A DNA stretch of 64,000 nucleotides from Betaproteobacteria bacterium (GCA_016868315.1 VGHE01000001.1:372001-436000); one strand, 5' to 3'; counted from the stretch's first letter, positions 7,915-17,131 are shown. Program-made: numbers and translations. The notes: generated by a model not told the origin, from the sequence alone.

Positions 7915-8946
7915 TTAAGGCTGATAGTCAACTACAACTTGAATTGTTCCGCCTCCTGCTGTTTCCAGAGCCTCAGGGCGAACCGTGAGTGTACCCGCAG
8001 TGTAGGTATAAGCTGATGCATCGATCGCTTTGCCGTTGACACTGACCTTGAGGATCTTTGCCGCGGGTTTTTTCAGTCGGAATGAGTTTTCCGCAGCAAC
8101 AAAAATCCCCTCTGTCAGCTTCTTAAAGCTTTCCGTCCAATCTGCTTGGCAGATGTCAAACACCTCTGCTTTGGGTGTGCTCGCATTAGCGAGTTCACTA
8201 TATGCCGTACCAACGGCTGCGATGTCGCATTTGCCAGCCGCAGAGCTGTTCTCAAGTCCAGCGAATGCATACACCAGAGGTTTAATTCCAATCGAGTTGG
8301 TTTTATCCTCGAGAATGCTGATGAAGTTGGTTTGATCTACACCTTCAGCGTTGTCATCGGTCACCACGACAACAATCGGGCGAACACCGGGGCGGAAGAA
8401 ATCAACAAGAGTGCCTTGAATACCGGCAAACCTCGATGCGACCGCCGGGTTGCGCGGAGCATCCGGACGCGTGAAAGCAGAGGCTGCGATACTGAGTGCA
8501 TCGTTACTTCTAACTTCCTGATCAATCTGCTTCACTTTTTCGGATGCTATACCCAGCGCGTCGATGTCTAAGGCTAAGCCTCGAGTTCTGCTTGCGATAA
8601 GCGCATGCCGTGCGTCGATTCTCGCATTTACTTTGCTGATAAAATCTTTGAGGTTGTTTTGCACATTGGTGGTTTCTGTTTTCATGGAACCCGACTGGTC
8701 AACAACCCAAACGATGTCCACCTTTCCTGCAGACTGTGCCACGTTGAAGGTGTCTTTTGCCGGGGATGCGCTTACTGATTCGCCTGCAGAGTTCCTCTTG
8801 CCTGACATACGCTTAACAGGCTCAACCACGGGTTTCTTCCACGTGGCTCCCGAGCCACCTCCGCCGGAGCCAAAACCCGTTTTGTCGTCGGAGCAACCGA
8901 CCAGCGCGTGAACAAACACTAGGGTCAAAAGACCATATCGATTCAT
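7915..8946 (-). CDS. VWA-domain lipoprotein
   Basis: 343 aa from the ATG at 8946, which has GGAGGG 5 nt upstream; a longer version from 8976 would hide the signal peptide. The N-terminus has a hydrophobic stretch ending in the lipobox ALVGC (Cys18). A von Willebrand factor A domain follows with the MIDAS motif DQSGSMKTE after VDIVWVV, so metal-dependent ligand binding is likely. The last ~80 residues form a beta-rich tail ending TIQVVVDYQP. The same layout occurs in the protein at 22989-24632, so they are paralogues. Presumably anchored in the outer or inner membrane; ligand unknown. Confidence 0.8.
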   Translation of the reverse strand: MNRYGLLTLVFVHALVGCSDDKTGFGSGGGGSGATWKKPVVEPVKRMSGKRNSAGESVSASPAKDTFNVAQSAGKVDIVWVVDQSGSMKTETTNVQNNLKDFISKVNARIDARHALIASRTRGLALDIDALGIASEKVKQIDQEVRSNDALSIAASAFTRPDAPRNPAVASRFAGIQGTLVDFFRPGVRPIVVVVTDDNAEGVDQTNFISILEDKTNSIGIKPLVYAFAGLENSSAAGKCDIAAVGTAYSELANASTPKAEVFDICQADWTESFKKLTEGIFVAAENSFRLKKPAAKILKVSVNGKAIDASAYTYTAGTLTVRPEALETAGGGTIQVVVDYQP

Positions 8947-9081
8947 GCGACCCTCCAAATCTCCATGATCCGCCATAGTTATCGGAAGAAAACAGAAAAC
9001 ATTTATGAAGGCACAGTACCTATACGTGATTGCTGGTGTTTTTGGAAGAAACGACTGTTTTCAATCGTTTGCACGGGTAGA

Positions 9082-9119
9082 TAAAAGAAAAACGCACTGC
9101 CTTGGGGCGACAGTGCGTT
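9082..9119 (-). terminator. Terminator of the glycogen phosphorylase gene
   Basis: AACGCACTG at 9091-9099 pairs perfectly with CAGTGCGTT at 9111-9119. On the minus strand the stem is followed by TTTTTCTTTT, a good U-run. It lies 50 bp downstream of the phosphorylase stop and separates it from the VWA lipoprotein gene on the same strand. Confidence 0.85.
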
Positions 9120-9169
9120 CGTTTGGGGATAAAAAGGCCTTGCGAAAAATGGACTCTTAAAGCCCCAGC

Positions 9170-10801
9170 TTAATCAATGATACGCGCAGGTGCCTTGTAG
9201 AGGTTTTCATAATACTCGGTCAACATACGATCTACCGAGAACGGCTTGCTGCACGATTCGATGCTTGCTTTCATCATTTTCATCCAACGTGAGCGATCGT
9301 TGTAGAAGGTCGGAATGACTTCATCCACCAGGACTTTGTACAGCGCGAGTGCATCGCGCTCATCTTGCGCACCGACGTTCGGAGGAACTTGCTCATCACC
9401 AATGGCCCAACCGTTCTCGCCATTTTTGCAAGCTTCTGGCCACCAGCCGTCGAGGATACTGACGTTCAGCACACCGTTCATTGCAGCCTTCATGCCCGAT
9501 GTTCCGCACGCTTCCAGCGGACGGCGCGGATTGTTCAACCACACGTCGCATCCACGGGTGAGTGCGCGTCCAATGTCCATGTCGTAGTTTTCGAGGAAGA
9601 CAACGCTGTTCGGATACTGGCGTGACATTTGAACAAGGTTGTGAACAATTGCCTTCCCTGTGTCATCGAGGGGGTGAGCCTTGCCCGAGAAAACGATTTG
9701 AACTTTTCCGGTTTTAAGAAGCTCGCCAAGTTTGTTCTCGTAGGCAAAAATCAGGTTGCTGCGCTTGTAGGGTGCGGCACGACGCGAGAACCCGATGAGA
9801 AGAGAATCAGGGTTGAGCTGCACACCGCTGCGCTGCTTGATGAAATTGATGGTGTCCTTTTTCACGTCCTGATGCGCATTCCACATAGCCTCGAGGGTCG
9901 TGAAGTTTTGGCGCATACGCTCATCAACCCATGTGGGAACGTGGATTCCGTTGGTAATGCCGATGATTGAGGAGCGGCTGCTCACATCCTTCCACATCTC
10001 GTTTGCGGTATCAGCGTGAAGCTGAGCCACAGCATTTGAGTTACGTGACAGGCGCAGGCCAGCAACGGTCATGTTGAACGGAGTGCCGCCAATGCGGTTC
10101 AGTTGTTCGATACTCATTCCGAGGTTTGCACCCGTGTACTGGAGCAATTCATGGTTGTGATGCTCGTTGCCCTCTTTGATGGGGGTGTGGGTCGTGAACA
10201 CGATCTGCTGACGTGTTTGTTGCCATGCTGAATCGAAGTTCTGGCCTAGAGTCATTTTCTGGCGGATGAGCTCAAGACCCGCGAGAGCCGCATGACCCTC
10301 GTTGAAGTGATAGACATCAACTTTATGACCGAGCGCCTGCAGGGCGCGAACACCACCAACACCCAACACAATTTCCTGAGCGATGCGCTCTTCACCGAAC
10401 CAGCCATAGAGCTGTCCGGTGATCCATTTGTCGGCATTTTCCGGGAGGTCGGTGTCGAGCAGGTAAAGTGGAGCGTTGTTGTAAGCATCGCACAGCCAGA
10501 CTTTGCATGCGACGTCGTTTTGGCGAATTTTCACCGTAACCTTGATGCCGGTGTCCTTCAGCTCGGGATACTGGAAGTTGTGATAGCAATCGTAGGCCTT
10601 GCCCTGGGCATCGATTCTTTGTTCAGTGTAACCCTGCTTCCATTTCAGACCGATGCCTACGAGGGGTAGATTGTTGTCTTTTGCACCCTTGAGCGTGTCG
10701 CCAGCCAGAATTCCAAGTCCGCCACAGTAGATTTTGAGAGCCGTTTCGAGACCATATTCCATGCAAAAATAGGCGACAGAAGGTTGCTGTGTCGTTGTCA
10801 T
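9170..10801 (-). CDS. glgP: Alpha-glucan (glycogen) phosphorylase, short type
   Basis: 543 aa, in the range of the short bacterial alpha-glucan phosphorylases rather than the ~800 aa GlgP/MalP. It releases glucose-1-phosphate from glycogen using PLP. It starts VAYFCMEYGLE and contains ILAGDTLKGAKD, YHFNEGHAALAGLELI, FTTHTPIKEGNEHH, ITNGIHVPTW, GFSRRAAPYKRSNL and the PLP-lysine segment ACGTSGMKAAMNGVLNVSIL. It follows the TauE/SafE gene by 33 bp on the same strand and may be the last gene of that transcript. Strong terminator downstream. Confidence 0.92.
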   Translation of the reverse strand: MTTTQQPSVAYFCMEYGLETALKIYCGGLGILAGDTLKGAKDNNLPLVGIGLKWKQGYTEQRIDAQGKAYDCYHNFQYPELKDTGIKVTVKIRQNDVACKVWLCDAYNNAPLYLLDTDLPENADKWITGQLYGWFGEERIAQEIVLGVGGVRALQALGHKVDVYHFNEGHAALAGLELIRQKMTLGQNFDSAWQQTRQQIVFTTHTPIKEGNEHHNHELLQYTGANLGMSIEQLNRIGGTPFNMTVAGLRLSRNSNAVAQLHADTANEMWKDVSSRSSIIGITNGIHVPTWVDERMRQNFTTLEAMWNAHQDVKKDTINFIKQRSGVQLNPDSLLIGFSRRAAPYKRSNLIFAYENKLGELLKTGKVQIVFSGKAHPLDDTGKAIVHNLVQMSRQYPNSVVFLENYDMDIGRALTRGCDVWLNNPRRPLEACGTSGMKAAMNGVLNVSILDGWWPEACKNGENGWAIGDEQVPPNVGAQDERDALALYKVLVDEVIPTFYNDRSRWMKMMKASIESCSKPFSVDRMLTEYYENLYKAPARIID

Positions 10802-10834
10802 AAGTGCTCCAAAAAAGAGTGACAGACTTTAAAT

Positions 10835-11194
10835 TTACTTGGCCAAAAGAAACTTGAGTCCGGCCGAGACCAGGACAATACCAAAAATCTTTTTGAGAGT
10901 GTCCTGGGGAAGTTGGAGTGCCAGAGTTGCACCCAGGTAGGCGCCCAGCGCCATGGCACAGGCAATGTAGGCCGAGGAACGTATGTCGAGGTTTCCTGCG
11001 CGGTAATATTTCAGCGCAGCAAAAATACCCACAGGGAGAATCAGAGCTCCGATGGAGGTTCCTTGTGCGGAAATCTGACTCATCCCTCCCAACATAACCA
11101 ACAGAGGAACAATCACCAGGCCGCCACCGATTCCAACCAAACCACTAAGAATTCCTGCTGCGAGACCAATTCCAAGAAGCGTGAGTATGGGCAT
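10835..11194 (-). CDS. Half-size TauE/SafE-family membrane permease
   Basis: 119 aa, about half the usual ~250 aa of TauE/SafE sulfite/sulfonate exporters. It contains one complete repeat: GLAAGILSGLVGIGGGLVIVPLL, the family's hallmark, and a second conserved stretch GAYLGATLALQLPQDTLKKI, with about four hydrophobic helices. Single-repeat versions exist in the family and are assumed to dimerise. Its ATG overlaps the mtnB stop in TAATG, so it is likely co-translated with the methionine-salvage genes; export or import of a sulfur compound from that pathway is a reasonable guess. Confidence 0.85.
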   Translation of the reverse strand: MPILTLLGIGLAAGILSGLVGIGGGLVIVPLLVMLGGMSQISAQGTSIGALILPVGIFAALKYYRAGNLDIRSSAYIACAMALGAYLGATLALQLPQDTLKKIFGIVLVSAGLKFLLAK

Positions 11195-11874
11195 TATTGT
11201 TTGGCTCCTGTTTTGTTGGAAGGGGTTGTGAAGCCTACGTGCTTAAGCAGGTGGAGCACCGATTCAAGGTAAGCCTCTGCGCGCTCCACTGATTCGCCGC
11301 CACAGTATATTCCATGCTGAGCGAGAACGAACAGCACAGGACCCGATACAGCTGGGCTTTTTTGAAACTGCCGCTTTTGAATTTGCTCGGCCAGGACGCC
11401 CATGTCTTGGTGGTTCTCATAGACTGGAATCAACCATGGGGTGTTGTGGTCGGGGGCTCCAAGGGCTTTTAGCAATTCATGACCATCAAAGCGGAGCTGG
11501 TCAGGTTTGATTTTTTCTAACTCGGGTGCATGGCAATGCACTACGCAGTTAATCCAAGGACAATGTTTATAAACAAGTGCATGCAGAAGCGTCTCATCGC
11601 TCGGCTTCGGCGCCACATAAGCCAGTGCCTTACCGGAAAGGTCAACCAGTAGAAAGTCACCCGCGGTAAGAGCTCGTTTATGCTTTCCTGAGCGTGAGAT
11701 TAGGAGCGAATCAGTTGAGTGTCTCAAGCTGAAATTGCTGCTCGTGGCAGGGATCGCCAAACGCGCGTCGAGGCGGCTGGCAACCTGGCACAGACGCTCC
11801 AAGCGAATTTGCTCCAGCAGCGACAAAGGAAATTGCCGACTGGCATCGAAACGGTGCTTTCTTTCACTGCGCAC
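11194..11874 (-). CDS. mtnB: Methylthioribulose-1-phosphate dehydratase (class II aldolase family)
   Basis: 226 aa class II aldolase/adducin fold enzyme. In methionine salvage MtnB dehydrates 5-methylthioribulose-1-phosphate to 2,3-diketo-5-methylthiopentyl-1-phosphate. Visible features: ATSSNFSLR near the substrate phosphate site, SRSGKHK, zinc ligands in VVHCHAPE and a third histidine in LAQHGIYCGG. The start at 11874 overlaps the end of the RuBisCO-like gene by 11 bp, and the stop overlaps the permease start. Neighbours mtnA and mtnW make the MtnB assignment much more likely than fuculose or ribulose phosphate aldolases. Confidence 0.9.
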   Translation of the reverse strand: MRSERKHRFDASRQFPLSLLEQIRLERLCQVASRLDARLAIPATSSNFSLRHSTDSLLISRSGKHKRALTAGDFLLVDLSGKALAYVAPKPSDETLLHALVYKHCPWINCVVHCHAPELEKIKPDQLRFDGHELLKALGAPDHNTPWLIPVYENHQDMGVLAEQIQKRQFQKSPAVSGPVLFVLAQHGIYCGGESVERAEAYLESVLHLLKHVGFTTPSNKTGAKQ

Positions 11875-13042
11875 GGCTACAGACCTCCAATTGTTCGAGG
11901 AAGAGCTGTGCCGATGTTGCTACAGACTGTCCGCTCGCAAAAATTGCAGTGCCTGCGTTGAGAACGAAGTCGCGGCCGAAATCGCGGCAGGCAGCGGGAA
12001 CATGCTCAGGTTTGATGCCTGCACTCGGAACGGGAATAGACGGAAGAACCTGCGCTGGCCAGCTCATCCGACATGCATCGCTGATGCGCTGTGTGGTCGC
12101 TTTAGGCAGGCCAATTTTTCCATAAGGGCTTGGGAAGAGCGTGAGGTCAGCGCCTGCGGCGCGCAGGAGAGTTCCCAAAAGAACTGCCGGATCGATGGAG
12201 TCGCTCAGCTGTCCCTGACCCAGAGCCCCGGCCAACGCCGGGTGTGCCATGAGTGGGAGAGCAGTGAGGTGACGGAGTGATTGCAAAGTGCCCAGTCCGG
12301 TTGTCCACACATTGATAAGCAACGCATCTGCTCCTGCAGATTTGAGTTTCTCGCTCCAGTTCTTTAAAGATGCTTGCGCGCTCGCATCGATGGGTGCGTG
12401 CACCACGTAAAGTGTCTTCAGATTTTCCTTGGCTTTGCGATTGGCTACAATTTCGATGCGGCGCAGTGTTGTCGTGAAATCTGCGTCATGGCGTATCTCA
12501 TCGTCTTTGACGAGCTGCACGCCAGCGTGTGCGACTTCTGCGTAGAGGTCGGCAAGTGCAGCGGCCGACATGGCCACGTTGGGCTTGAGTATGCCCATCA
12601 ACAAAGGTCTTTCGGTTGAGGCTCCAACCTGCGCGCGAAATGACTGCAAAGTGTGCTTTGGACCAGTGAGCTTTGGAGAAGCGAAACAGCCCTCCTCAAA
12701 GGCAAGGTCTGTTAAACAGACCCCCGGATAAAAGCTCATTTTTCCGAACGTCAGAGTCAGGAGCCAGCTCAGTTCGCCGTGCCAAAGCTCCCATGGAAAA
12801 GCGATTGTGCCCTCATAGCCGCCTTCAATTTCACGTGTTGAGACGATCTTTGCAACGCGGCTTTGCAGCAGTGCAGGATCCACAAAGCGCTCATCCCAAG
12901 CGCCTACGGTTTGTCCTACCGCAATCTCTTCAAAAATCTCGGGACGGTGCAGTTTTGCATCGACCCGATAGGTCGCGAGAGCATGAGGTTGATTGTCCTT
13001 TTTATCCGCAGACACCGCACGCAGCGCAGGCGTGTAAATCAT
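11864..13042 (-). CDS. mtnW: RuBisCO-like protein, 2,3-diketo-5-methylthiopentyl-1-phosphate enolase
   Basis: 392 aa form IV RuBisCO-like protein. It keeps the RuBisCO framework: an N-terminal domain with ATYRVDAKL and FPGxCLTDL-like FYPGVCLTD, then the barrel with LMGILKPNVAMS (lysine of strand 1) and VQLVKDDEIRHD, where the lysine is the carbamylation site and DDE bind Mg2+. MtnW enolises the diketo product of MtnB. Its ATG overlaps the mtnA stop (ATGA). Genome context favours the salvage enolase over RuBisCO-like isomerases of the MTA-isoprenoid shunt. No true carbon fixation is implied. Confidence 0.9.
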   Translation of the reverse strand: MIYTPALRAVSADKKDNQPHALATYRVDAKLHRPEIFEEIAVGQTVGAWDERFVDPALLQSRVAKIVSTREIEGGYEGTIAFPWELWHGELSWLLTLTFGKMSFYPGVCLTDLAFEEGCFASPKLTGPKHTLQSFRAQVGASTERPLLMGILKPNVAMSAAALADLYAEVAHAGVQLVKDDEIRHDADFTTTLRRIEIVANRKAKENLKTLYVVHAPIDASAQASLKNWSEKLKSAGADALLINVWTTGLGTLQSLRHLTALPLMAHPALAGALGQGQLSDSIDPAVLLGTLLRAAGADLTLFPSPYGKIGLPKATTQRISDACRMSWPAQVLPSIPVPSAGIKPEHVPAACRDFGRDFVLNAGTAIFASGQSVATSAQLFLEQLEVCSRAQ

Positions 13043-14157
13043 TTTCGTAAAACTCCTTCAACGAATGAGCGCACGTCAATTGTCCGCAAAGCGTTTGGAG
13101 AAATAACCCCATGCTCGGTGATGATTCCGGAAATGAGCTCTGCCGGTGTGACATCGAATGATGGGTTCCACACTCCGATGCCCTCCGCTGCAAGGCGTTG
13201 TCCGAAGACATGAGTGAGTTCTTGGGCAGGACGCTCCTCGATGTGAATGTCCCGGCCTGAGGAAAGTTTTGTGTCGATGGAAGTCAGTGGTGCTGCGACA
13301 TAGAAAGGAACGTTGTGATGCTTGGCAGCAATTGCGAGCTGGTAGGTTCCAATTTTATTTGCGGTATCACCGTTGCTTACAACGCGATCTGCACCCACCA
13401 CGACGGCATCAATTTTTTCCTTCGCCATGAGGAACGAGACCATTGAGTCGGTTACCAGTGTCGCAGGAATCTTCTCGTAGACGAGTTCAAATGCGGTGAG
13501 ACGAGCTCCTTGATTGTAGGGGCGAGTTTCAGTTGCGTAGGCATGAACGAGTTGCCCACGTTCGTGAAGAGCCCGAATCACACCGAGAGCTGTGCCGTAG
13601 CCAACGGTTGCTAGGCTGCCGGTGTTGCAATGCGTGAGAATGCGCAGAGACTTTGGCTGTGCCTGCTTGAATAAATCGGCTCCGTGCGAGCCAATGGCGC
13701 GGTTGTCAGCGAGATCTTTCTCGAGCATGCCTTCAGCATGACCAATAAGTTCTTTAGCGAGAAGTTCGACTTTCTCTTTGTTACCTGTGCTTGACGTTTG
13801 CGCTGCTGCAAGAATCTTTTTAAACTCCCCGATAGCCTGAAACAAATTCACCGCAGTTGGTCGGCTTGCCGCCAACCGGTTGAGCCGACTCTCTATGGAT
13901 TGGAGAAAGTCGCTCAGGTTGCTTGCCTTCGTTACAAGAACCGGAATTTCAACTGCCAAACTCAAAGCAGCAGTTACGGCAATTGCTGGAGCACCGCGTA
14001 CTTTCATTGTCTCGATGGCTTGTGCACCCTCGTCTGCATTGTGCACGTTAAAGAACTCGGTTGTGTGAGGCAATTTGAGCTGATCGAGGAGTGAAAGTTG
14101 TCCGCGGCGGTATCGGATAGCCTCGAGTCGGTTTGAATTTTGTGTTGTCTGGGTCAT
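13039..14157 (-). CDS. mtnA: S-methyl-5-thioribose-1-phosphate isomerase
   Basis: 372 aa, eIF2B-like fold. MtnA converts methylthioribose-1-phosphate to methylthioribulose-1-phosphate. Family signatures: MKVRGAPAIAVTAALSLA, the catalytic cysteine in THCNTGSLATVGYGTALG and the catalytic aspartate in VVGADRVVSNGDTANKIGT. The ATG at 14157 is chosen because it forms an ATGA overlap with the upstream fusion gene and leaves a normal N-terminus; a longer frame to 14229 only adds basic residues. First of three consecutive salvage enzymes. Confidence 0.95.
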   Translation of the reverse strand: MTQTTQNSNRLEAIRYRRGQLSLLDQLKLPHTTEFFNVHNADEGAQAIETMKVRGAPAIAVTAALSLAVEIPVLVTKASNLSDFLQSIESRLNRLAASRPTAVNLFQAIGEFKKILAAAQTSSTGNKEKVELLAKELIGHAEGMLEKDLADNRAIGSHGADLFKQAQPKSLRILTHCNTGSLATVGYGTALGVIRALHERGQLVHAYATETRPYNQGARLTAFELVYEKIPATLVTDSMVSFLMAKEKIDAVVVGADRVVSNGDTANKIGTYQLAIAAKHHNVPFYVAAPLTSIDTKLSSGRDIHIEERPAQELTHVFGQRLAAEGIGVWNPSFDVTPAELISGIITEHGVISPNALRTIDVRSFVEGVLRK

Positions 14158-15164
14158 GGGAGTTTGCCTTGGATGAAGAAAGTTTGAATGGCGCGCGCGA
14201 GGGCGAGGTCTTTTTGTGACACTCCCCACTTTGGCTCATGCGTGACAAGCGTAATTTCGATGTTTTGAAAATCCCGCAAAACCAGACTGGTGTGATGATC
14301 GGAGGTTTCCTGTGCATCGTGTAGCCAGGAGAGTTTTTCAACGGCATCAGAATTTGATTTGAGCGTAAAATTAGCCTTCAGGCAAAAACCTTTTCCGTCA
14401 TGCATGATTTTCCACGAGGAAAGCGCATCTCCCGCTTTTGAAACCACCTCCTCCGGATTCTCGATCACAACTCTGGGTGCCTCGATGACTCCCTGTAAGA
14501 GCGGGTGTGGGTTCAGAAAGCGGTGCAGAGATGAGCGAACTATTCCATCGGTCGGAAGTGTCGTGCTCACTGCAGGGTGCTGTGAAAGTCGCGCGATGTA
14601 GTGAGCTGTTTTGCTGCTTGTTGGTGGTTTGGGTAGCTGGGGGTACTTCTCGAAAACCCACTGAAGGCGTGCGATGAAGGGCGCCAGGGAGACATCGATT
14701 GCATTGAGAGTTGTGCCTCCGAGGTAATCTCCCTTTGAGCGAGCGAGTTTCGCTTCCAACCAATCCCAGCAGGCGGGCAGTGCTGCTTCGGCCTTACGCA
14801 GTGTGTTGATGCTCCCAAATGCGTAGAACGTCATTTGGATTGTGGTGAGGACGCGCGAGGATGCAGCTTCGATTTGAGCTTTGGTGTGCGCAATGGCCGC
14901 CGGGCTTTCACCAAAGAGGCGCGCACCGGGAGCGTTGAGGGTGTCAATGAACTCCATAACAACGTGACTTTCGTTAAAGCCATATCCAGGTTCGAGTTCC
15001 AGTGTTGGTACGCTGCCAAACGGGTTGATTTCGAGGAGAGTGCTGGGCGGCGAGCTCAGGTCAACTTCAATACACTCGATCGTTTTCGGATCAATCTGCC
15101 GAAGTTTCATAGCGATGAGAACGCGATGAACGAATGGACACGTATGTGTCATGTAGAGTTTCAC
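14154..15164 (-). CDS. Fusion of glutathione S-transferase-like and pterin-4a-carbinolamine dehydratase-like domains
   Basis: 336 aa from the GTG at 15164, which has GGAG 8 nt upstream and gives the standard GST opening VKLYMTHTCPF; longer frames to 15281 lack support. Residues 1-80 are a thioredoxin-fold GST domain with CPF at 9-11 and NPFGSVPTLE; residues ~90-215 are helical like the GST C-terminal domain. Residues ~255-336 match pterin dehydratase (PCD/PhhB): E-x3-H-H (His290, His291), then x6 and Phe, x9 and His309, then an aspartate in WGVSQKD, the family signature apart from Thr after HH. The stop overlaps mtnA. Function is unknown; the domain calls are from motifs seen here, and their linkage to methionine salvage is inferred from the overlap. 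Confidence 0.75.
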   Translation of the reverse strand: MKLYMTHTCPFVHRVLIAMKLRQIDPKTIECIEVDLSSPPSTLLEINPFGSVPTLELEPGYGFNESHVVMEFIDTLNAPGARLFGESPAAIAHTKAQIEAASSRVLTTIQMTFYAFGSINTLRKAEAALPACWDWLEAKLARSKGDYLGGTTLNAIDVSLAPFIARLQWVFEKYPQLPKPPTSSKTAHYIARLSQHPAVSTTLPTDGIVRSSLHRFLNPHPLLQGVIEAPRVVIENPEEVVSKAGDALSSWKIMHDGKGFCLKANFTLKSNSDAVEKLSWLHDAQETSDHHTSLVLRDFQNIEITLVTHEPKWGVSQKDLALARAIQTFFIQGKLP

Positions 15165-15279
15165 GGCGGGTACTCCTTGCAGCACAGCGTCAAAAATCAT
15201 GTGGGAGGCCGAAAAGGTCAGCCGCCCCAGACGCTCACAGGCCGATGACGTTACGGGACAGCGTGCTGGGGTGCAACCC

Positions 15280-15765
15280 ATGGAAGCCTTCTGGATTCAG
15301 GTTATACATCTTTATTTTCCGGTGACGGTGGCTGTCATCGCGCAGCTGGTCTTTATTTTATTGCCCGTCAACCTTAGAACCTGGCGCCGAGATGTGCTCA
15401 ACGCGTGGACTTACTGCTGCATTCAGACTTTCGTTGCAGGAATCTTGTTTGTTGTGGTGCCTAAGGTCTTCGGTATCTTCAAACTTAGCGATAGTGCAGC
15501 CTTTGTGGCTATTCTTGCCGCATTCATCGCCAGCTGGTGGAAGGTCATTCGAACCATCCCGCTCGAGGCAACCTTCACCGTGAACTCCGAATTCGAGGAG
15601 CAGCCCGCCGTAACCTTCGATTATTTCTACAGTGCCGACCGTTTGCGGCAATTGGGTGAATTCGCAGCGAATGACTCCGGTGCTGTGGCACGCCGACACG
15701 CCCTCCGGGAGATGTTGGTGCGCCGCAGGGTCGACCGAAATATCGGTGAATCCGACGATAATTGA
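15280..15765 (+). CDS. Small membrane protein of unknown function
   Basis: 161 aa from the ATG at 15280, with GGGG about 9 nt upstream. Three hydrophobic helices are visible: residues ~5-28 (FWIQVIHLYFPVTVAVIAQL start), ~43-62 and ~70-85. The remainder is soluble, with a beta-like EATFTVNSEFEEQPAVTFDYF segment and an acidic, arginine-rich end. No family recognised. It is divergent from the GST/pterin dehydratase gene (115 bp apart) and lies upstream of tuf. Confidence 0.65.
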   Translation: MEAFWIQVIHLYFPVTVAVIAQLVFILLPVNLRTWRRDVLNAWTYCCIQTFVAGILFVVVPKVFGIFKLSDSAAFVAILAAFIASWWKVIRTIPLEATFTVNSEFEEQPAVTFDYFYSADRLRQLGEFAANDSGAVARRHALREMLVRRRVDRNIGESDDN

Positions 15766-15791
15766 ACGGGTCAAAAAGCTATTCCCGCGAG

Positions 15792-15820
15792 TTGCATTTT
15801 GAAAACAGGTTTTGTATCAC
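15792..15820 (+). promoter_or_regulatory. Candidate sigma-70 promoter of tuf
   Basis: TTGCAT at 15792-15797, a 17-bp spacer and TATCAC at 15815-15820 lie 71 bp before the GTG start of tuf. The match is partial (4/6 in each box), and other AT-rich options exist closer to the gene, so this is tentative. Confidence 0.35.
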
Positions 15821-15891
15821 AACCGAACCGTGCCCGCCCTTAGGACATTCGGGGCGGTTATAAATCGTTTTAATGTCTGGAGGAAGCCGCG

Positions 15892-17088
15892 GTGGCAAAG
15901 GAAAAATTTGAGCGCTCCAAGCCTCATATGAACATCGGTACAATCGGTCACGTTGACCACGGTAAGACTACGCTGACAGCAGCGATCTCTTCTGTGTTGG
16001 CCAAGGCATTCAACAAGGTTGCTACAAAGTTCGATGAAATCGACAAAGCACCTGAAGAGAAGGCGCGCGGTATTACAATCAACGCGTCGCACATCGAATA
16101 CGAAACTGATAAGCGTCACTACGCTCACGTGGACTGCCCAGGGCACGCCGACTACGTGAAGAACATGATTACTGGTGCTGCACAGATGGACGGCGCGATC
16201 CTGGTGGTTGCGGCGACTGATGGCCCCATGCCACAGACACGTGAGCACATCCTCCTGGCGCGCCAGGTGGGCGTTCCTTTCATCGTTGTGTTCCTGAACA
16301 AGTGCGACATCGCTGACCCCGAACTCATCGACCTCGTCGAAATGGAAGTTCGTGACCTCCTCAGCAAGTACAAGTTCCCTGGCGATGACACACCCATCGT
16401 TCGCGGTTCTGCACTCGGCGCTCTCGAGAAGGGCACCGGCGGACGTGATGACGCTCCAAGCAAGTGCATCTTCGAACTTATGGACGCAGTGGATACATAC
16501 ATCGCTGAGCCAGCGCGCCCTCTCGATAAGCCTTTCTTGATGCCTATCGAAGACGTGTTCTCAATTTCAGGTCGCGGTACAGTTGTGACCGGCCGTATTG
16601 AGCAGGGTATCGTCAAGACCGGCGACGAAATCGAAATCGTTGGTATTCGCCCTACGACCAAGACAACTTGTACAGGCGTCGAAATGTTCCGCAAGATCCT
16701 CGACCAGGGTCAAGCTGGTGACAACGTCGGTGTTCTTCTTCGCGGTACAAAGCGCGAGGAAGTTGAGCGTGGACAAGTTCTTTCTAAGACAGGCGCCATC
16801 AAGCCTTTCAGCAAGTTCAAGGCTCAAGTGTATATCTTGAACAAAGACGAAGGTGGCCGTCATAAGCCATTCTTCAAGGGCTACCGTCCTCAGTTCTACT
16901 TCCGCACAACGGACGTGACTGGTGTTGTTGAACTTCCTGCAAGCGTTGAAATGGTTATGCCCGGCGACAACGTTGAGATCTCTGTTGAGCTCATCACTCC
17001 AGTCGCTATGGAGCCAGGTCTCCGCTTCGCGATCCGCGAAGGTGGCCGTACTGTGGGTGCCGGAACAGTTTCAACTGTTCAAGGCTAA
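15892..17088 (+). CDS. tuf: Translation elongation factor Tu
   Basis: 398 aa GTPase that delivers aminoacyl-tRNA to the ribosome. It starts at GTG with GGAGGA 7 nt upstream. The G motifs are [17 protein letters not shown] and GSALGALE; domains 2 and 3 are complete to the end [12 protein letters not shown]. It stands alone: no fusA, rpsG or tRNA genes upstream, and the secE-nusG pair that often follows tufB is found further on but on the opposite strand. Codon usage looks enriched in C-ending codons, as expected for a highly expressed gene. Confidence 0.98.
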   Translation: MAKEKFERSKPHMNIGTIGHVDHGKTTLTAAISSVLAKAFNKVATKFDEIDKAPEEKARGITINASHIEYETDKRHYAHVDCPGHADYVKNMITGAAQMDGAILVVAATDGPMPQTREHILLARQVGVPFIVVFLNKCDIADPELIDLVEMEVRDLLSKYKFPGDDTPIVRGSALGALEKGTGGRDDAPSKCIFELMDAVDTYIAEPARPLDKPFLMPIEDVFSISGRGTVVTGRIEQGIVKTGDEIEIVGIRPTTKTTCTGVEMFRKILDQGQAGDNVGVLLRGTKREEVERGQVLSKTGAIKPFSKFKAQVYILNKDEGGRHKPFFKGYRPQFYFRTTDVTGVVELPASVEMVMPGDNVEISVELITPVAMEPGLRFAIREGGRTVGAGTVSTVQG

Positions 17089-17131
17089 TCGCAGCTCTGC
17101 CTTGTTGGTTCGGTTTTAATGAATCGGACTC

